Positions 44,743-54,094 of a DNA stretch of 64,000 bases are shown one piece after another (the stretch's first letter is position 1; each line of letters starts with the position of its first letter). The stretch is from the NCBI GenBank assembly GCA_000492175.2, contig CP097573.1:868001-932000 (forward strand), in the 5' to 3' direction. The notes beneath the pieces were generated by a model. That model saw only the letters and a program-made list of their open reading frames with translations, was not told where the DNA came from and did not search any database. Origin of the DNA: Firmicutes bacterium ASF500 (lineage in GTDB: Bacteria; Bacillota; Clostridia; Oscillospirales; Oscillospiraceae). The position numbers and the translations under genes were made by a program.

Positions 44743-46176
44743 TCATTCGATGTTCCGGCCCTCCAGGCCCAGGAAGCGCTCCATGCAGGCCGCGGTCTCC
44801 GCCGCCCGCTGGGTGGTGTCCATCTCGCAGAACACCCGCAGAAGGGGCTCGGTGCCCGAGAAGCGGCTGACCACCCAGCCGCCGTCCTTGAAATAGACCT
44901 TGCAGCCGTCGGCGTAGCTCACCTTCTCCACCCCGGCGCCGAAGTCGGGGAGCAGCTTGTCCTCCATCAGGGTTTTGCTGATGCGCTCCTTCTCCTCCTG
45001 GGAGAAGCGGTAGCCCCGCTCCACCATCTCGAAGGAGCCGCACTGGTCCGTGATCTCCCGGTACAGCTCGGACAGACTTCTCCCGGTGGTGGACATCATC
45101 TCCACCAGCAGGGAGGCGGCGTAGATGCCGTCCTTGCCCTGGATGTGGCCCCGGACGGTGAGACCGCCGGAGCTCTCGCCGCCGATGACCGCCCCGGTCT
45201 CCAGCATTTTGCCGGACACGTGCTTGAAGCCCACCGGGACCTCGTAGCACCGCTCGCCAAACCGGGCCGCGATGGCGTCCAGCAGGTGGGTGGTAGCCAG
45301 GTTGCGCACCGCCGCCCCGTGCCAGCCCTTGTATTTCAGCAGGTAGTAGTACAGCAGTACCAGAATCTTGTTGGGGTGGAGGAACTCCCCCCGGTCGTCG
45401 ATGATGCCCAGCCGGTCGGCGTCGCCGTCGGTGGCAATGCCGATGTCGCAGCCGTTCTCCAGCACGAAGTTCTGCAATCCGATCAGCGTCTTGCTGTTGG
45501 GGGCGGGGAGCCGGCCCCCAAAGAGGGCGTCCCGCCGTTCGTGGATCACGTCCACGTCGCACCGGGCGGTGATGAGGATGGTGCTCAGGGCGGTCTTGGA
45601 CACACCGAACATGGGGTCCAGCACCACCTTCAGCCCCCGGGAGCGGATGGCGTCCATGTTCACCGACCGGATGATGGAGTCGATGTAGGAGTTCATGGGA
45701 TCAATGATCTGGATCTGACCTGTCCGCACTCCCTCCTCGTAGGGGACGGCGGGGATTTCCTCCCCCTCCAGGGCGGCGATGTGGGTCTCAAGGCTGGCGG
45801 TGACCAGCTCGTCGGCGTCCCGCCCGCCCTTGACAAACACCTTCACCCCGTTGTACAGGGCGGGGTTGTGGCTGGCGGTGACCGCCATGCCGTAGGACAG
45901 CTCGTAGTACTTCACCGCGAACATGATGAGGGGGGTAGGTGCCTCCCGCTCCACCACCATGCAGGGGATGTCCGCCCCGGCCATCACCTCGGCGGCCCAG
46001 TGGGCGGCCTCCTGGGAGAGGAACCGCCGGTCATAGCCGATGAGGAAGCCCCGCTGGGCCACCCCCTCCTCCTTCATCTTCCGGGCCAGGGCCGCGGTAA
46101 GCAGCTGGACGTTGGCCTTGGTAAAGCCGTCGCCGATGACGGCTCTCCAGCCGCCGGTGCCGAATTTGATGCTCAT
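44743..46176 (-). CDS. Phosphoglucomutase / phosphomannomutase
   Basis: A 477-residue alpha-D-phosphohexomutase that interconverts hexose 1- and 6-phosphates. It begins KFGTGGWRAVIGDGFTKANV. The active-site serine is in AVTASHNPALYNGVK, the metal loop is GIATDGDADRLGIID, the sugar loop is VIGGESSGGLTV and the phosphate loop is SRFSGTEPLLRVF. It lies next to the GH94 phosphorylase and would bring the glucose 1-phosphate released there into glycolysis. Confidence 0.92.
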   Translation of the reverse strand: MSIKFGTGGWRAVIGDGFTKANVQLLTAALARKMKEEGVAQRGFLIGYDRRFLSQEAAHWAAEVMAGADIPCMVVEREAPTPLIMFAVKYYELSYGMAVTASHNPALYNGVKVFVKGGRDADELVTASLETHIAALEGEEIPAVPYEEGVRTGQIQIIDPMNSYIDSIIRSVNMDAIRSRGLKVVLDPMFGVSKTALSTILITARCDVDVIHERRDALFGGRLPAPNSKTLIGLQNFVLENGCDIGIATDGDADRLGIIDDRGEFLHPNKILVLLYYYLLKYKGWHGAAVRNLATTHLLDAIAARFGERCYEVPVGFKHVSGKMLETGAVIGGESSGGLTVRGHIQGKDGIYAASLLVEMMSTTGRSLSELYREITDQCGSFEMVERGYRFSQEEKERISKTLMEDKLLPDFGAGVEKVSYADGCKVYFKDGGWVVSRFSGTEPLLRVFCEMDTTQRAAETAACMERFLGLEGRNIE

Positions 46177-46201
46177 ACAGGTTCGCTCCTTCCTGCTTCT
46201 A

Positions 46202-46282
46202 TGTAGGGCGCGGCGCCCCCGGCGCGCCGCTTATCCGTAATGTGGGCTGACAGGGCGGCGGGCCGGGTCGTCCCGCCCTACA
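46202..46282. repeat. REP-like intergenic repeat, copy 1
   Basis: Begins TGTAGGGCGCGGCG and ends GGGTCGTCCCGCCCTACA. The ends are complementary (TGTAGGGCG and CGCCCTACA type). Related copies lie at 51299, 54177, 55450 and 57351. Confidence 0.7.
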
Positions 46283-46285
46283 AAA

Positions 46286-48670
46286 TCAACCCATGGTGGC
46301 CAAAACCTCGTTGACGCTCCCCGCATGCTGAACGGGGATCAGTCCGTCTGCCGCCTGACCGTTGCAGGTGACTGAAACCGCACCCTTCTCCACGCCCTCC
46401 GGGTTCTCCACTGTGATGTGGTAGACAGCCCCCCGCCAGATGCGGGTGACCTCAAATTTGTTCCAGTCCGCCGGGACGCAGGGGTCCACCAGCAGACCGC
46501 TGAACTGGGGCCGCACCCCCAGCATATATCGGGTGGCGGCGTAGTAGCTCCAGCCGCCCGAGCCCGTCATAAAGGGGTGCCGGGCCCGGCCGAAGGCGGT
46601 GTGGTCGGGACCCATGACGAACTGGCAGTAGGAGTAGGGCTCGCTCTGACGCACCTCTATTTTATCATTTTGCGCCGCCGGACACAAGGCCTTATAGAAT
46701 TTCATGGCCCGGCTCCCCCGTCCCAGCACCGCCTCGGCGCACCAGGCCCAGGGGTTGGAGTGGGAGAAGATGGAGCCGTTCTCCTTGATGCCCGGATAGA
46801 CCCGGGTGATAAAGCCGATGGCGTCGTCGGGCTGGGTGTAGCAGGGGGCGTTGAGCTTCAAGCCGAAATCGGTGTACAGAGTCTCGTCCACCGCATCCAT
46901 GGCCTTCACCGCCCGGTCCCGGTCCGCCGCCCCGGACAGGACGGCCCACACGTTGCTCTCCAGGTGGACCCGGCCCTCCCTGTCGGTATGGGTGCCGATC
47001 TTCCGCCCGTCGGCGGTGACGCCCCGGAGATACCAGTCCCCGTCCCACAGCTCCCGTTCACAGGTTTGAATGACAGTCTGGCGCATAGCTTCGTAGTGCT
47101 CCGCGTCCTCCTCCCGGCCCAGGAAGCGGGCCGCGTCCACGAAGTGACCCAGGGCCCACACGTGGAGGAAGGACACCATAGCGCTCTCCCCGCCCCCCAG
47201 GTTCAGGCAGTCGTTCCAGTCGGCCCGCAGGCCCTTGCAGATGCCGTGGGAGCCCACCTGGGCGGCGGAGAAGTCCAGAATCTTTTTCAAATGCTCGTAG
47301 ATCGTTCCCTCGCCCCCGTCGGCGTAGCCCACGGTCTCGTCAAAGAGGGACAGCTCCCCCGTCTCCCGGACGTACTCCACTACCGCCGCCACCAGCCACA
47401 GGGCGTCGTCGGCGCAGGCGTCGGCCAGACCGTGGACGATGGAGGCCTTGTCCGGGGTGGGGATGACGGTGGGGGACTTGTAGGCGGGCTTTTCGGGCTG
47501 GGGGCCGAACCAGGCCGGGTCAAAGAGGTGGAGCCCGTACCCGGAGGAGGTCAGCCCCTGCATCAGCTGCATGATGCGCTTTTTGCAGCCGGCCGGGTTG
47601 GAGTGGGGGATGGTCATGGCATCCTGGGCGGTGTCCCGGTAGCCCAGGCCGGTACGCCCCCCCACCTCGATGAAGGAGGCGAAGCGGGAGAACATCACGT
47701 TCACCTCGCTCTGGTACAGGTTCCAGGTGTTGAGCATCACGTCCATGTCCGGGTCGGGAGTGGACACCTGGAGCCGGGAGAGCTTATCCTCCCAGTACCG
47801 GGCCAGGTCGGCAAAGGCCCCGTCCACAGCGGCGAGGTCGCGGTACTTCTCCCGCACCCGCCGGCCCTCCGGCAGTCCGCCCTCCCCCAGCATCCAGACC
47901 AGGCGGGCCGACTCGCCGGGGGCCAGGGTCAGCTTTTTTTGCAGGACGGCACAGTGGTTGTTCCCCTTCTCAAAGGAGCTGGAACACTCCCCCCGCTCCA
48001 CCGCCAGGGGGTTGGTCTCGGTGCGGTAGGGGCCGATAAAGCTGTCCCGCAGGCAGTCGAAGCCGTCGGGTGCAAAGGATGCCGCCATAAACTGGTGGGC
48101 GCCCTCGTAGAACAGCTCGTAGTCGATGACGCCGTCCTCATACCGGCTCCTGGCGCAGTAGAGGGACATCTGGAAATTCTGGTTGTCAATGGGAATCTGG
48201 TGGTAAGAGAACTCGGCGTAGGAGTACACGCTGAGGGACCGGGGCCTGTCGCCGGGGTTCTCCAGCTTCAGGTCCCACAGCTCCACATTTTCCCCCAGGG
48301 GGATGAACAGGGTCTGGGCGGCGTTGATCTCCCCCCTGCTGCACTCGTAGACGGAGTAGCTCAGGCCGTGGCGGCAGCGGTAGTCCGCCAAATTGCCGCC
48401 GCAGGGCTGCCAGGAGACCGACCAGTACTCCCCTGTCTCGTCGTCCCGGAGGTAGATGTAGTGGCCCGGCCGGTCCATTGGCACGCCGTTGGGCCGGAAG
48501 CGGGTAATCCGGTGGTGCTCCGGGCTCTTATAGAAGAGGTAGCCCCCGGCGGTGTGGTTGACCACGGCGCACAGGTCCTCCACCCCCAGGTAGTTGGTCC
48601 AGGAGACGGGCACATCCACTCGGTCGATGACATACTCTCTCTTTTGTTGGTCAAAGTGTCCATATTTCAT
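46286..48670 (-). CDS. GH94 glycoside phosphorylase (cellobiose/oligosaccharide phosphorylase)
   Basis: A 794-residue enzyme like cellobiose phosphorylase. It splits a beta-glucoside with inorganic phosphate to give glucose 1-phosphate. The N-terminal beta-sandwich (KYGHFDQQKREYVIDRVDVP, then YIYLRDDETGEYWS) is followed by an alpha/alpha barrel with the catalytic acid in LRADWNDCLNLG. A phosphate-site region HPFMTGSGGWSYYAATRYML is near the C-terminus. No signal peptide, so it acts on imported sugars. The exact substrate could be cellobiose, a cellodextrin or laminaribiose. Confidence 0.92.
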   Translation of the reverse strand: MKYGHFDQQKREYVIDRVDVPVSWTNYLGVEDLCAVVNHTAGGYLFYKSPEHHRITRFRPNGVPMDRPGHYIYLRDDETGEYWSVSWQPCGGNLADYRCRHGLSYSVYECSRGEINAAQTLFIPLGENVELWDLKLENPGDRPRSLSVYSYAEFSYHQIPIDNQNFQMSLYCARSRYEDGVIDYELFYEGAHQFMAASFAPDGFDCLRDSFIGPYRTETNPLAVERGECSSSFEKGNNHCAVLQKKLTLAPGESARLVWMLGEGGLPEGRRVREKYRDLAAVDGAFADLARYWEDKLSRLQVSTPDPDMDVMLNTWNLYQSEVNVMFSRFASFIEVGGRTGLGYRDTAQDAMTIPHSNPAGCKKRIMQLMQGLTSSGYGLHLFDPAWFGPQPEKPAYKSPTVIPTPDKASIVHGLADACADDALWLVAAVVEYVRETGELSLFDETVGYADGGEGTIYEHLKKILDFSAAQVGSHGICKGLRADWNDCLNLGGGESAMVSFLHVWALGHFVDAARFLGREEDAEHYEAMRQTVIQTCERELWDGDWYLRGVTADGRKIGTHTDREGRVHLESNVWAVLSGAADRDRAVKAMDAVDETLYTDFGLKLNAPCYTQPDDAIGFITRVYPGIKENGSIFSHSNPWAWCAEAVLGRGSRAMKFYKALCPAAQNDKIEVRQSEPYSYCQFVMGPDHTAFGRARHPFMTGSGGWSYYAATRYMLGVRPQFSGLLVDPCVPADWNKFEVTRIWRGAVYHITVENPEGVEKGAVSVTCNGQAADGLIPVQHAGSVNEVLATMG

Positions 48671-48701
48671 CGCATTGACCCCCCATCATTACTGTAATTT
48701 T

Positions 48702-48707
48702 ATTATA
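48702..48707 (-). promoter_or_regulatory. -10 element for the GH94 gene
   Basis: TATAAT on the minus strand, 32 bases upstream of the ATG. No good -35 lies 17 bases before it, so the promoter may need the YesN activator. Confidence 0.5.
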
Positions 48708-48777
48708 CCGCCCATTCCGCTCCCGACCATAGCAGAAGATGCTTTCTTTTGCCGCTGATTGTTCAGTCCGTCAAAAA

Positions 48778-48805
48778 ACCGGCGCGCCGAATACGGCGCG
48801 CCGGT
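48778..48805 (-). terminator. Terminator of the glutamate-fermentation cluster
   Basis: ACCGGCGCGCC (48778-48788) pairs with GGCGCGCCGGT (48795-48805). Six T follow on the minus strand, 28 bases after gcdB. Confidence 0.9.
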
Positions 48806-48833
48806 CCTGCGGAAAATTTTGGGTTATGGGAGC

Positions 48834-49997
48834 TTAGCCGCCAAACACCTTGATCATGAAGCCCGCCGCGACAGCGGAGCCAATGACGCCAGCCACGTTG
48901 GGGCCCATGGCGTGCATGAGCAGGAAGTTGGAGGGGTTCTCCTTCTGGCCCACGGTCTGGGCCACACGAGCGGCCATAGGCACGGCGGACACGCCGGCGG
49001 AGCCGATCAGGGGGTTGATCTTGCCCTTGGTGGCGATATACAGCACCTTGCCGAAGAGCAGGCCGCCCACGGTGGACAGCATGAAGGCCAGCAAGCCCAG
49101 CACCACGATATACAGGGTCTGCTTGGTCAGGAAGCTGTCATAGGTAGCCTTAAAGCCCACGGACAGGCCCAGAGGAATAGTGACGATGTTGATGAGGGCG
49201 TTCTGGGCGGTGTCGGACAGGCGCTCGGTGACACCGCTCTCACGGAACAGGTTGCCCAGCATGAGCATACCGATCAGGGGGGCGGTGTCGGGGATGAGCA
49301 GGACCACGAAGATGGTAACTGCGATGGGGAAGATGATCTTCTCGGTCTTGGACACCACGCGCAGCTGGCTCATCTTGACCTTGCGCTCGGTGGGCGTGGT
49401 CAGGGCCTTCATCACAGGGGGCTGGATCAGGGGGATCAGCGCCATGTAGGAGTAGGCCGCGATGGCAATGGCCGGCATAATCTGTGGCGCCAGCTTGGAG
49501 GCTGTCAGGATAGCCGTCGGCCCGTCGGCGCCGCCGATGACGCCAATCGCGCCGGCCTCAGAGGTAGTGAAGCCCAGGGCCAGAGCCAGCAGGAAGGCGG
49601 TAAAGATACCCAGCTGGGCAGCGGCGCCCAGCAGCAGGGAGACGGGGTTGGCCAGCAGGGGGCCGAAGTCCGTCATCGCGCCAATGCCCATAAAGATAAT
49701 GGACGGATAGATGGCGAACTGAACGCCCTGATACAGCACCCACATGAAGCCTACCGTACCGGTGTGGGAAGCGGCATCCACCACAGGGGGATTGAACAAC
49801 CCGGTCAGCGGCAGGTTGGCCAGCAACATACCAAAGGCGATGGGGACCATCAGCAGGGGCTCGTAGCCTTTGCCGATACCCAGGTACAGCAGGAGGCAGG
49901 CAATCGCGATCATGACCACCTGACGCCAGTCAGTGGGCAGAGCGGCAAAGCCGGAACCGCCAAAAATTTTACTTAAAACTTCAATAAAAAATTCCAT
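48834..49997 (-). CDS. gcdB: Glutaconyl-CoA decarboxylase beta subunit, sodium pump
   Basis: A 387-residue membrane protein of the OadB/GcdB/MmdB family. It removes CO2 from carboxybiotin and exports sodium. It shows GAIGVIGGADGPTAILTASK, a family signature with a key Asp in the membrane, and many helices. It lacks the extra N-terminal extension. It is the last gene of the cluster and follows the gcdD/BCCP fusion by 15 bases. Confidence 0.93.
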   Translation of the reverse strand: MEFFIEVLSKIFGGSGFAALPTDWRQVVMIAIACLLLYLGIGKGYEPLLMVPIAFGMLLANLPLTGLFNPPVVDAASHTGTVGFMWVLYQGVQFAIYPSIIFMGIGAMTDFGPLLANPVSLLLGAAAQLGIFTAFLLALALGFTTSEAGAIGVIGGADGPTAILTASKLAPQIMPAIAIAAYSYMALIPLIQPPVMKALTTPTERKVKMSQLRVVSKTEKIIFPIAVTIFVVLLIPDTAPLIGMLMLGNLFRESGVTERLSDTAQNALINIVTIPLGLSVGFKATYDSFLTKQTLYIVVLGLLAFMLSTVGGLLFGKVLYIATKGKINPLIGSAGVSAVPMAARVAQTVGQKENPSNFLLMHAMGPNVAGVIGSAVAAGFMIKVFGG

Positions 49998-50012
49998 ACT
50001 TTACCCCTCCTT

Positions 50013-50678
50013 TCAACCGATGGTGACCAGCAGGTCATCGGTATTGACAGCGGTGCCCACGGCGGCGGACACGGCCTTGACGGTGCCGGCCACGGGGGCG
50101 GACACCTCGATCTCCATCTTCATGGCCTCCAGCACCACCAGCACGTCGCCGGCGTTGACGGACTGGCCCACGGAGCACTCCACCTTGAAGATGTTGCCGG
50201 GCATGGGGCTCTTCACGGCGGTCTCACCGGCGGCGGGGGCGGCAGGAGCCGCTGCGGGGGCCGGGGCCGGGGCGGGCGCGGGAGCAACGGGAGCCGCTGC
50301 CACAGGAGCGGCCGCAGGGGCGGGAGCCGCGGCGGCGGGGGCGATGTTGGTAATCTGGAAAGAGCCCAGAGGCATTCCGGATTCCTCAGCCACGGCGGCC
50401 ATCATCACGGCCACCAGCTCGCCCTCGTCCTGAGCGGGGGCGGCGGGAGCCGCCGCCGGTTTGGGCGCGGGGGCGGGAGCGGCCTTCTTAGCGGGAGCGG
50501 CGGCGGGCTTGCGCTTGCCGTCGATGGCGGCCACCACCTTGGAGATGATCATGATAACCAGGGCCAGGATGCCCAGCATCATGAACACCACAATCAGGCC
50601 GCACAGCGCGATCAGAAGCGCCTGCCCCCAGCCCAGCTCCGCGATCTTCAGGCCTGGGTCAATAATATATTTTGGCAT
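50013..50678 (-). CDS. gcdD: Decarboxylase delta/OadG subunit fused to a biotin carrier domain
   Basis: A 221-residue fusion. The N-terminal membrane helix (ALLIALCGLIVVFMMLGILA) belongs to the OadG/GcdD anchor family. A Lys-Ala-Pro linker and an OadG-like segment (ELVAVMMAAVAEESGM) follow. A second long Ala-Pro linker leads to a biotinyl domain with VLEAMKMEIEVSAPVAGTVK, where the Lys carries biotin. Its biotinyl domain is nearly identical to that of the next gene, so the complex may use two biotin arms. Confidence 0.85.
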   Translation of the reverse strand: MPKYIIDPGLKIAELGWGQALLIALCGLIVVFMMLGILALVIMIISKVVAAIDGKRKPAAAPAKKAAPAPAPKPAAAPAAPAQDEGELVAVMMAAVAEESGMPLGSFQITNIAPAAAAPAPAAAPVAAAPVAPAPAPAPAPAAAPAAPAAGETAVKSPMPGNIFKVECSVGQSVNAGDVLVVLEAMKMEIEVSAPVAGTVKAVSAAVGTAVNTDDLLVTIG

Positions 50679-50694
50679 ACGGAATTCCCCCTTA

Positions 50695-51096
50695 TCAGCC
50701 CAGGGTAACCAGCAGGTCGTCGGTGTTGACAGCGGTGCCCACAGCGGCGGACACAGCCTTGACGGTGCCGGCCACGGGGGCGGATACCTCGATCTCCATC
50801 TTCATGGCCTCCAGCACCACCAGCACGTCGCCGGCGTTGACGGACTGTCCCACGGAGCACTCCACCTTGAAAATGTTGCCGGGCATGGGGCTCTTCACGG
50901 CGGTCTCACCGGCGGCGGGGGCAGCGGCAGGAGCCGCTGCGGGCGCGGGAGCAGGAGCGGCGGCGGGAGCGGCCACGGGGGCAGCCACAGGAGCGGCGGC
51001 CACGGGCGCGGGAGCAGCGACGGCGGGGGCAGCGGCGCCGGTCCTCTCAACGGAGACGCTGTAGACCTTGCCGTTGACGGTCACGTTGTAATTCAT
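50695..51096 (-). CDS. gcdC: Biotin carrier subunit of glutaconyl-CoA decarboxylase
   Basis: A 133-residue protein. A short beta domain (NYNVTVNGKVYSVSVERTGA) is joined by a long Ala-Pro linker to a biotinyl domain with AMKMEIE. The biotin shuttles carboxyl between GcdA in the cytosol and GcdB in the membrane. The last 70 residues match the gcdD fusion almost exactly at both protein and DNA level, which points to recent duplication or gene conversion. Confidence 0.9.
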   Translation of the reverse strand: MNYNVTVNGKVYSVSVERTGAAAPAVAAPAPVAAAPVAAPVAAPAAAPAPAPAAAPAAAPAAGETAVKSPMPGNIFKVECSVGQSVNAGDVLVVLEAMKMEIEVSAPVAGTVKAVSAAVGTAVNTDDLLVTLG

Positions 51097-51298
51097 AGCT
51101 TCTTTTTCCCCTTTACATTATTTTGGTCCACCATCGGGCACACCCCTCCGGCAGGACGCGCATCGCGGTCCCTCCCCCGCCGTTTGGGCAGGGGAGAGGC
51201 CGAAATTGGGAACATTATACCATTTTTCTGTGAGAAGTGTCAATATGACTTTAGACAGCCTTCACAGAAATGAACGCTTTTTTTACAGCACTACGCAC

Positions 51299-51381
51299 TG
51301 TAGGGGCCGACGACCCCGGCGGCCCGTCCTCCGGTATCCACCTGGAGCACCGGGACGGCGTGCCGGGTCGTCACGCCCTAC
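51299..51381. repeat. REP-like intergenic repeat, copy 2
   Basis: Begins TGTAGGGGCCGACGACCCCG and ends GCCGGGTCGTCACGCCCTAC. The inner arms CGACGACCCCGGCG and CGTGCCGGGTCGT-type bases are complementary. The gap 51097-51298 otherwise shows no gene. Confidence 0.75.
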
Positions 51382-51414
51382 GGGAAACGCACGTTACGAT
51401 ACAATATCCTTTTC

Positions 51415-51442
51415 TGCGGGCGGCCACAGGCCGCCCCTACAG
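51415..51442. repeat. Short GC-rich hairpin repeat
   Basis: GGGCGGCCACAGGCCGCCC, nearly the same as one arm of the repeat at 54095-54163. It lies just after the hgdB stop. Confidence 0.7.
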
Positions 51443-51452
51443 GAGGTACATC

Positions 51453-52589
51453 TTACAGCACGTCGGCAAAGGCCTGGATGGCGGTGCTGGCCTGGCCGAA
51501 GTCCCGCATCTGCTGGTCCACGCCCAGTTTGATGTGGGGGATGCCGGCAGCGTCCAGGGCCTTCTTCAGATAGGGGTACTCCATCTCCTCGGGGTCGCAG
51601 AACTGCTGCATAAACAGCACCAGACCCTGAGCGCCCGAATCCTTGATCTGCTTGACCACGAAATCGGCCCGGCGGTTCTGGCTGGAGAACTCGTCGTAGA
51701 GCAGGATGTCGTAGTCCTGGTCGGCGAACTGCTGGGCCAGAGCCATCATGGGGTCGCCGGTCTCGGCGGCGTCCACCCGGATCATGCGGCTCTCATGGGC
51801 CACGTCGTCGGCGGCGATGGCGATCTGGTTGTCGTCAAAAATCTGGAGCAGCTTGGGGTTGTCGCAGATGATGCCGGAGGTGACGATCTTCTTGCCCTTC
51901 CAGTCGCAGGGAGGCAGGGCCCGCAGCTCGGCGTTCAGGGCCTCCACCTTGGCGGTGTGGTCGTCCTTGATCATGAACCAGGCGGCCCGCAGGACGGCGG
52001 AGCGGCTGACGGCGGAGATCACGTCGGGGTGCTCCCCGGCCAGCTTGACAAACTCCCGGCGTGCGGCCCGGCTGCGGTTGTACACCTTGATGGCGGCGCG
52101 CAGGGCCTCGTCGGTGATGGTGTTGCCCGAAATCTTCTCCAGCTCGCTCTTCACATGCTGATACTGGTCCATGGTGAACTGGATGCCGAAGGCGGGCTTG
52201 CGCTGCTGGGGATGGGCCAGGAAGATGCAGGGCAGCTTATCCTTCATGGCGACGCGGAAGTTCTGGCTCATGGGGCGCAGGGTGTCGCAGATGGTGGGGG
52301 TGATCAGGCCGTCCAGGTCGTCCAGGGTGCCGTCCAGGAGCATCTCCAGGGCCAGCTGGGCGATGGTGCAGTAGAAGGTGGCGCAGTACTCCTTGGCCAT
52401 GGAGATGGTCTTCTTGTTGCTGCCCCAGATGCCCATGGGCACCATGCCGGCGGCGTACACCAGCTCCTCGGGGGCGTAGTAGGGCAGGACGCCCACGACC
52501 TTCTTGCCCTCGGCCTTGAAGGCCTGGATCTGGCGGCGGGGATGCTCGGAAATCTCCGCGAATTCCTTCAGCAGTACCTCAATGCTCAT
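51453..52589 (-). CDS. hgdB: (R)-2-hydroxyglutaryl-CoA dehydratase beta subunit
   Basis: A 378-residue HgdB/FldC-type protein that ligates one [4Fe-4S] cluster of the dehydratase component D. It has GVLPYYAPEELVYAAGMVPM, ITPTICDTLRPMSQNF with a cluster Cys, and a late FMQQFCDPEEMEYPYLKKAL. With HgdA it removes water from 2-hydroxyglutaryl-CoA by a ketyl-radical route to give glutaconyl-CoA. Its ATG lies 3 bases after hgdA. Confidence 0.93.
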   Translation of the reverse strand: MSIEVLLKEFAEISEHPRRQIQAFKAEGKKVVGVLPYYAPEELVYAAGMVPMGIWGSNKKTISMAKEYCATFYCTIAQLALEMLLDGTLDDLDGLITPTICDTLRPMSQNFRVAMKDKLPCIFLAHPQQRKPAFGIQFTMDQYQHVKSELEKISGNTITDEALRAAIKVYNRSRAARREFVKLAGEHPDVISAVSRSAVLRAAWFMIKDDHTAKVEALNAELRALPPCDWKGKKIVTSGIICDNPKLLQIFDDNQIAIAADDVAHESRMIRVDAAETGDPMMALAQQFADQDYDILLYDEFSSQNRRADFVVKQIKDSGAQGLVLFMQQFCDPEEMEYPYLKKALDAAGIPHIKLGVDQQMRDFGQASTAIQAFADVL

Positions 52590-52592
52590 TGC

Positions 52593-54044
52593 TCAGCCCT
52601 CCTTGTTCTCGGCGTTGGCCTCCATGGCCTCCACCAGTCCCTGGACCCGGGTCTCATACTGGGCCTCGTTGAAGTTGCGGGGGTCGGCCTGGTCGCCGTC
52701 GAAGCCGGCGCAGGGGATGCCCAGGTCCTCGGTAAAGCGGCGCTGCATCTCGGCCATGTAGCCGGACCAGGGCTTGCAGGAGCGGTTGTAGTGGACCAGC
52801 ACGCCGTCCACCTTGTTGTCCTTGCAGATGCCCTCGCGCCAGGACACGCCCTGCTCGATGCACACGGAGTTGGGGGCCTTGTAGTAGGCGCGGACCATCT
52901 CGTCCATGTTGTTGTACACGAAGCCGAAGGCGGGGGCGTACACCACGGCGGTGACGTTGACGCCGTGCTCCTTCAGGGGCTTGAACAGGTTGGGCAGCTT
53001 GGGCCAGCAGGGGATGCCCTCGAACATGACCCGGTACTTCTCGGGGAAGGGGGTGGTGGTCTTGCCCACCTTCACGGCCTCGGCCAGGTCCTTCTCCAGC
53101 TGCTCAAAGGCCTCGGCGGCCTGGACGCGGCCCCGGGCGGTGACCACGTCGGCCATGTGGTTGAACAGGTCGAAGCCGGAGTAGGGGGCGGGCTTATACT
53201 GGAGGTAGTCGCACACCCGCAGCCAGGCGCTGGCGGTGCGGTTGGCGTTGGCGCAGGCCTCCTCGAACTTCTTCTCGTCGAACTTCTTGCCGGTCAGCTC
53301 CTCCAGCTGCTTGATGGCGTGGTCGAACTGGGCCCGGACATAGGCCACGTTGGTGTCGTGGACCTCCACGGTGTTGTTGTAGGGGATGTCGATCATGATC
53401 AGGGGCACGTTGCACATACGGGCGATGTTCTCATACCACTTGGTCATGCAGTTGCAGATGTTGTTGCAGCACAGCACGAAGTCGGGCTGGGGCATCCGCA
53501 TCTGACGGTAGGGCTTAATGGCCTCCCGGCGGAAGTTCTTGTAGGCGATCTCCTTCTCGGTGGTCTCGGGCAGGGCCTCGATCTCATGGATGTCGTCCAG
53601 GACGGTGTAGGGCTGCATGGTCTTGGGGTCCTTGACGGGCTTGCCGTCCTCACCCATGACCACCTTGCCGTTCTCGTCCTTCAGGGGACGGCCGCTGGCG
53701 GGGTTGATGACAAACTCCAGGGTCTCGGGGTCGAACTTGCGGCTGGCCCGCTTGCCGGCGGCGTAGGCCAGGGAGATGCGGGCGTAGCCGCAGATGTCGT
53801 TGTCAAAGCCCAGCTCCTCGGCGGCCTTGCACATGATCTCGCCGTCACGGTTGGCGGCGATGCCGGCGGCCTGGTTTTCCGGGTACATCACGTTCAGGCC
53901 AAAGGCCTCGGCCAGCTCGCAGGGGAACTTGGAGCTGGACCAGCCCACCAGCTTGCCCTCCTTCTTGGCCACGCGGGCGTCGGCGTAGACATCCTCTACG
54001 ACCTTGCGCAGCGCCAGTACGCCGGGGCTAACTTCTTTTGCCAT
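52593..54044 (-). CDS. hgdA: (R)-2-hydroxyglutaryl-CoA dehydratase alpha subunit
   Basis: A 483-residue HgdA protein carrying the second [4Fe-4S] cluster and the substrate site. It includes LVGWSSSKFPCELAEAFGLN, DFVLCCNNICNCMTKWYENI with cluster cysteines, and VLVHYNRSCKPWSGYMAEMQ. TAGGAGG precedes the ATG. Activation needs one electron from HgdC with ATP. Confidence 0.94.
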   Translation of the reverse strand: MAKEVSPGVLALRKVVEDVYADARVAKKEGKLVGWSSSKFPCELAEAFGLNVMYPENQAAGIAANRDGEIMCKAAEELGFDNDICGYARISLAYAAGKRASRKFDPETLEFVINPASGRPLKDENGKVVMGEDGKPVKDPKTMQPYTVLDDIHEIEALPETTEKEIAYKNFRREAIKPYRQMRMPQPDFVLCCNNICNCMTKWYENIARMCNVPLIMIDIPYNNTVEVHDTNVAYVRAQFDHAIKQLEELTGKKFDEKKFEEACANANRTASAWLRVCDYLQYKPAPYSGFDLFNHMADVVTARGRVQAAEAFEQLEKDLAEAVKVGKTTTPFPEKYRVMFEGIPCWPKLPNLFKPLKEHGVNVTAVVYAPAFGFVYNNMDEMVRAYYKAPNSVCIEQGVSWREGICKDNKVDGVLVHYNRSCKPWSGYMAEMQRRFTEDLGIPCAGFDGDQADPRNFNEAQYETRVQGLVEAMEANAENKEG

Positions 54045-54094
54045 GGTAAATTCCTCCTAACTGAATTTGGTTGTGAGGTTATTGGGTCCTTTTC

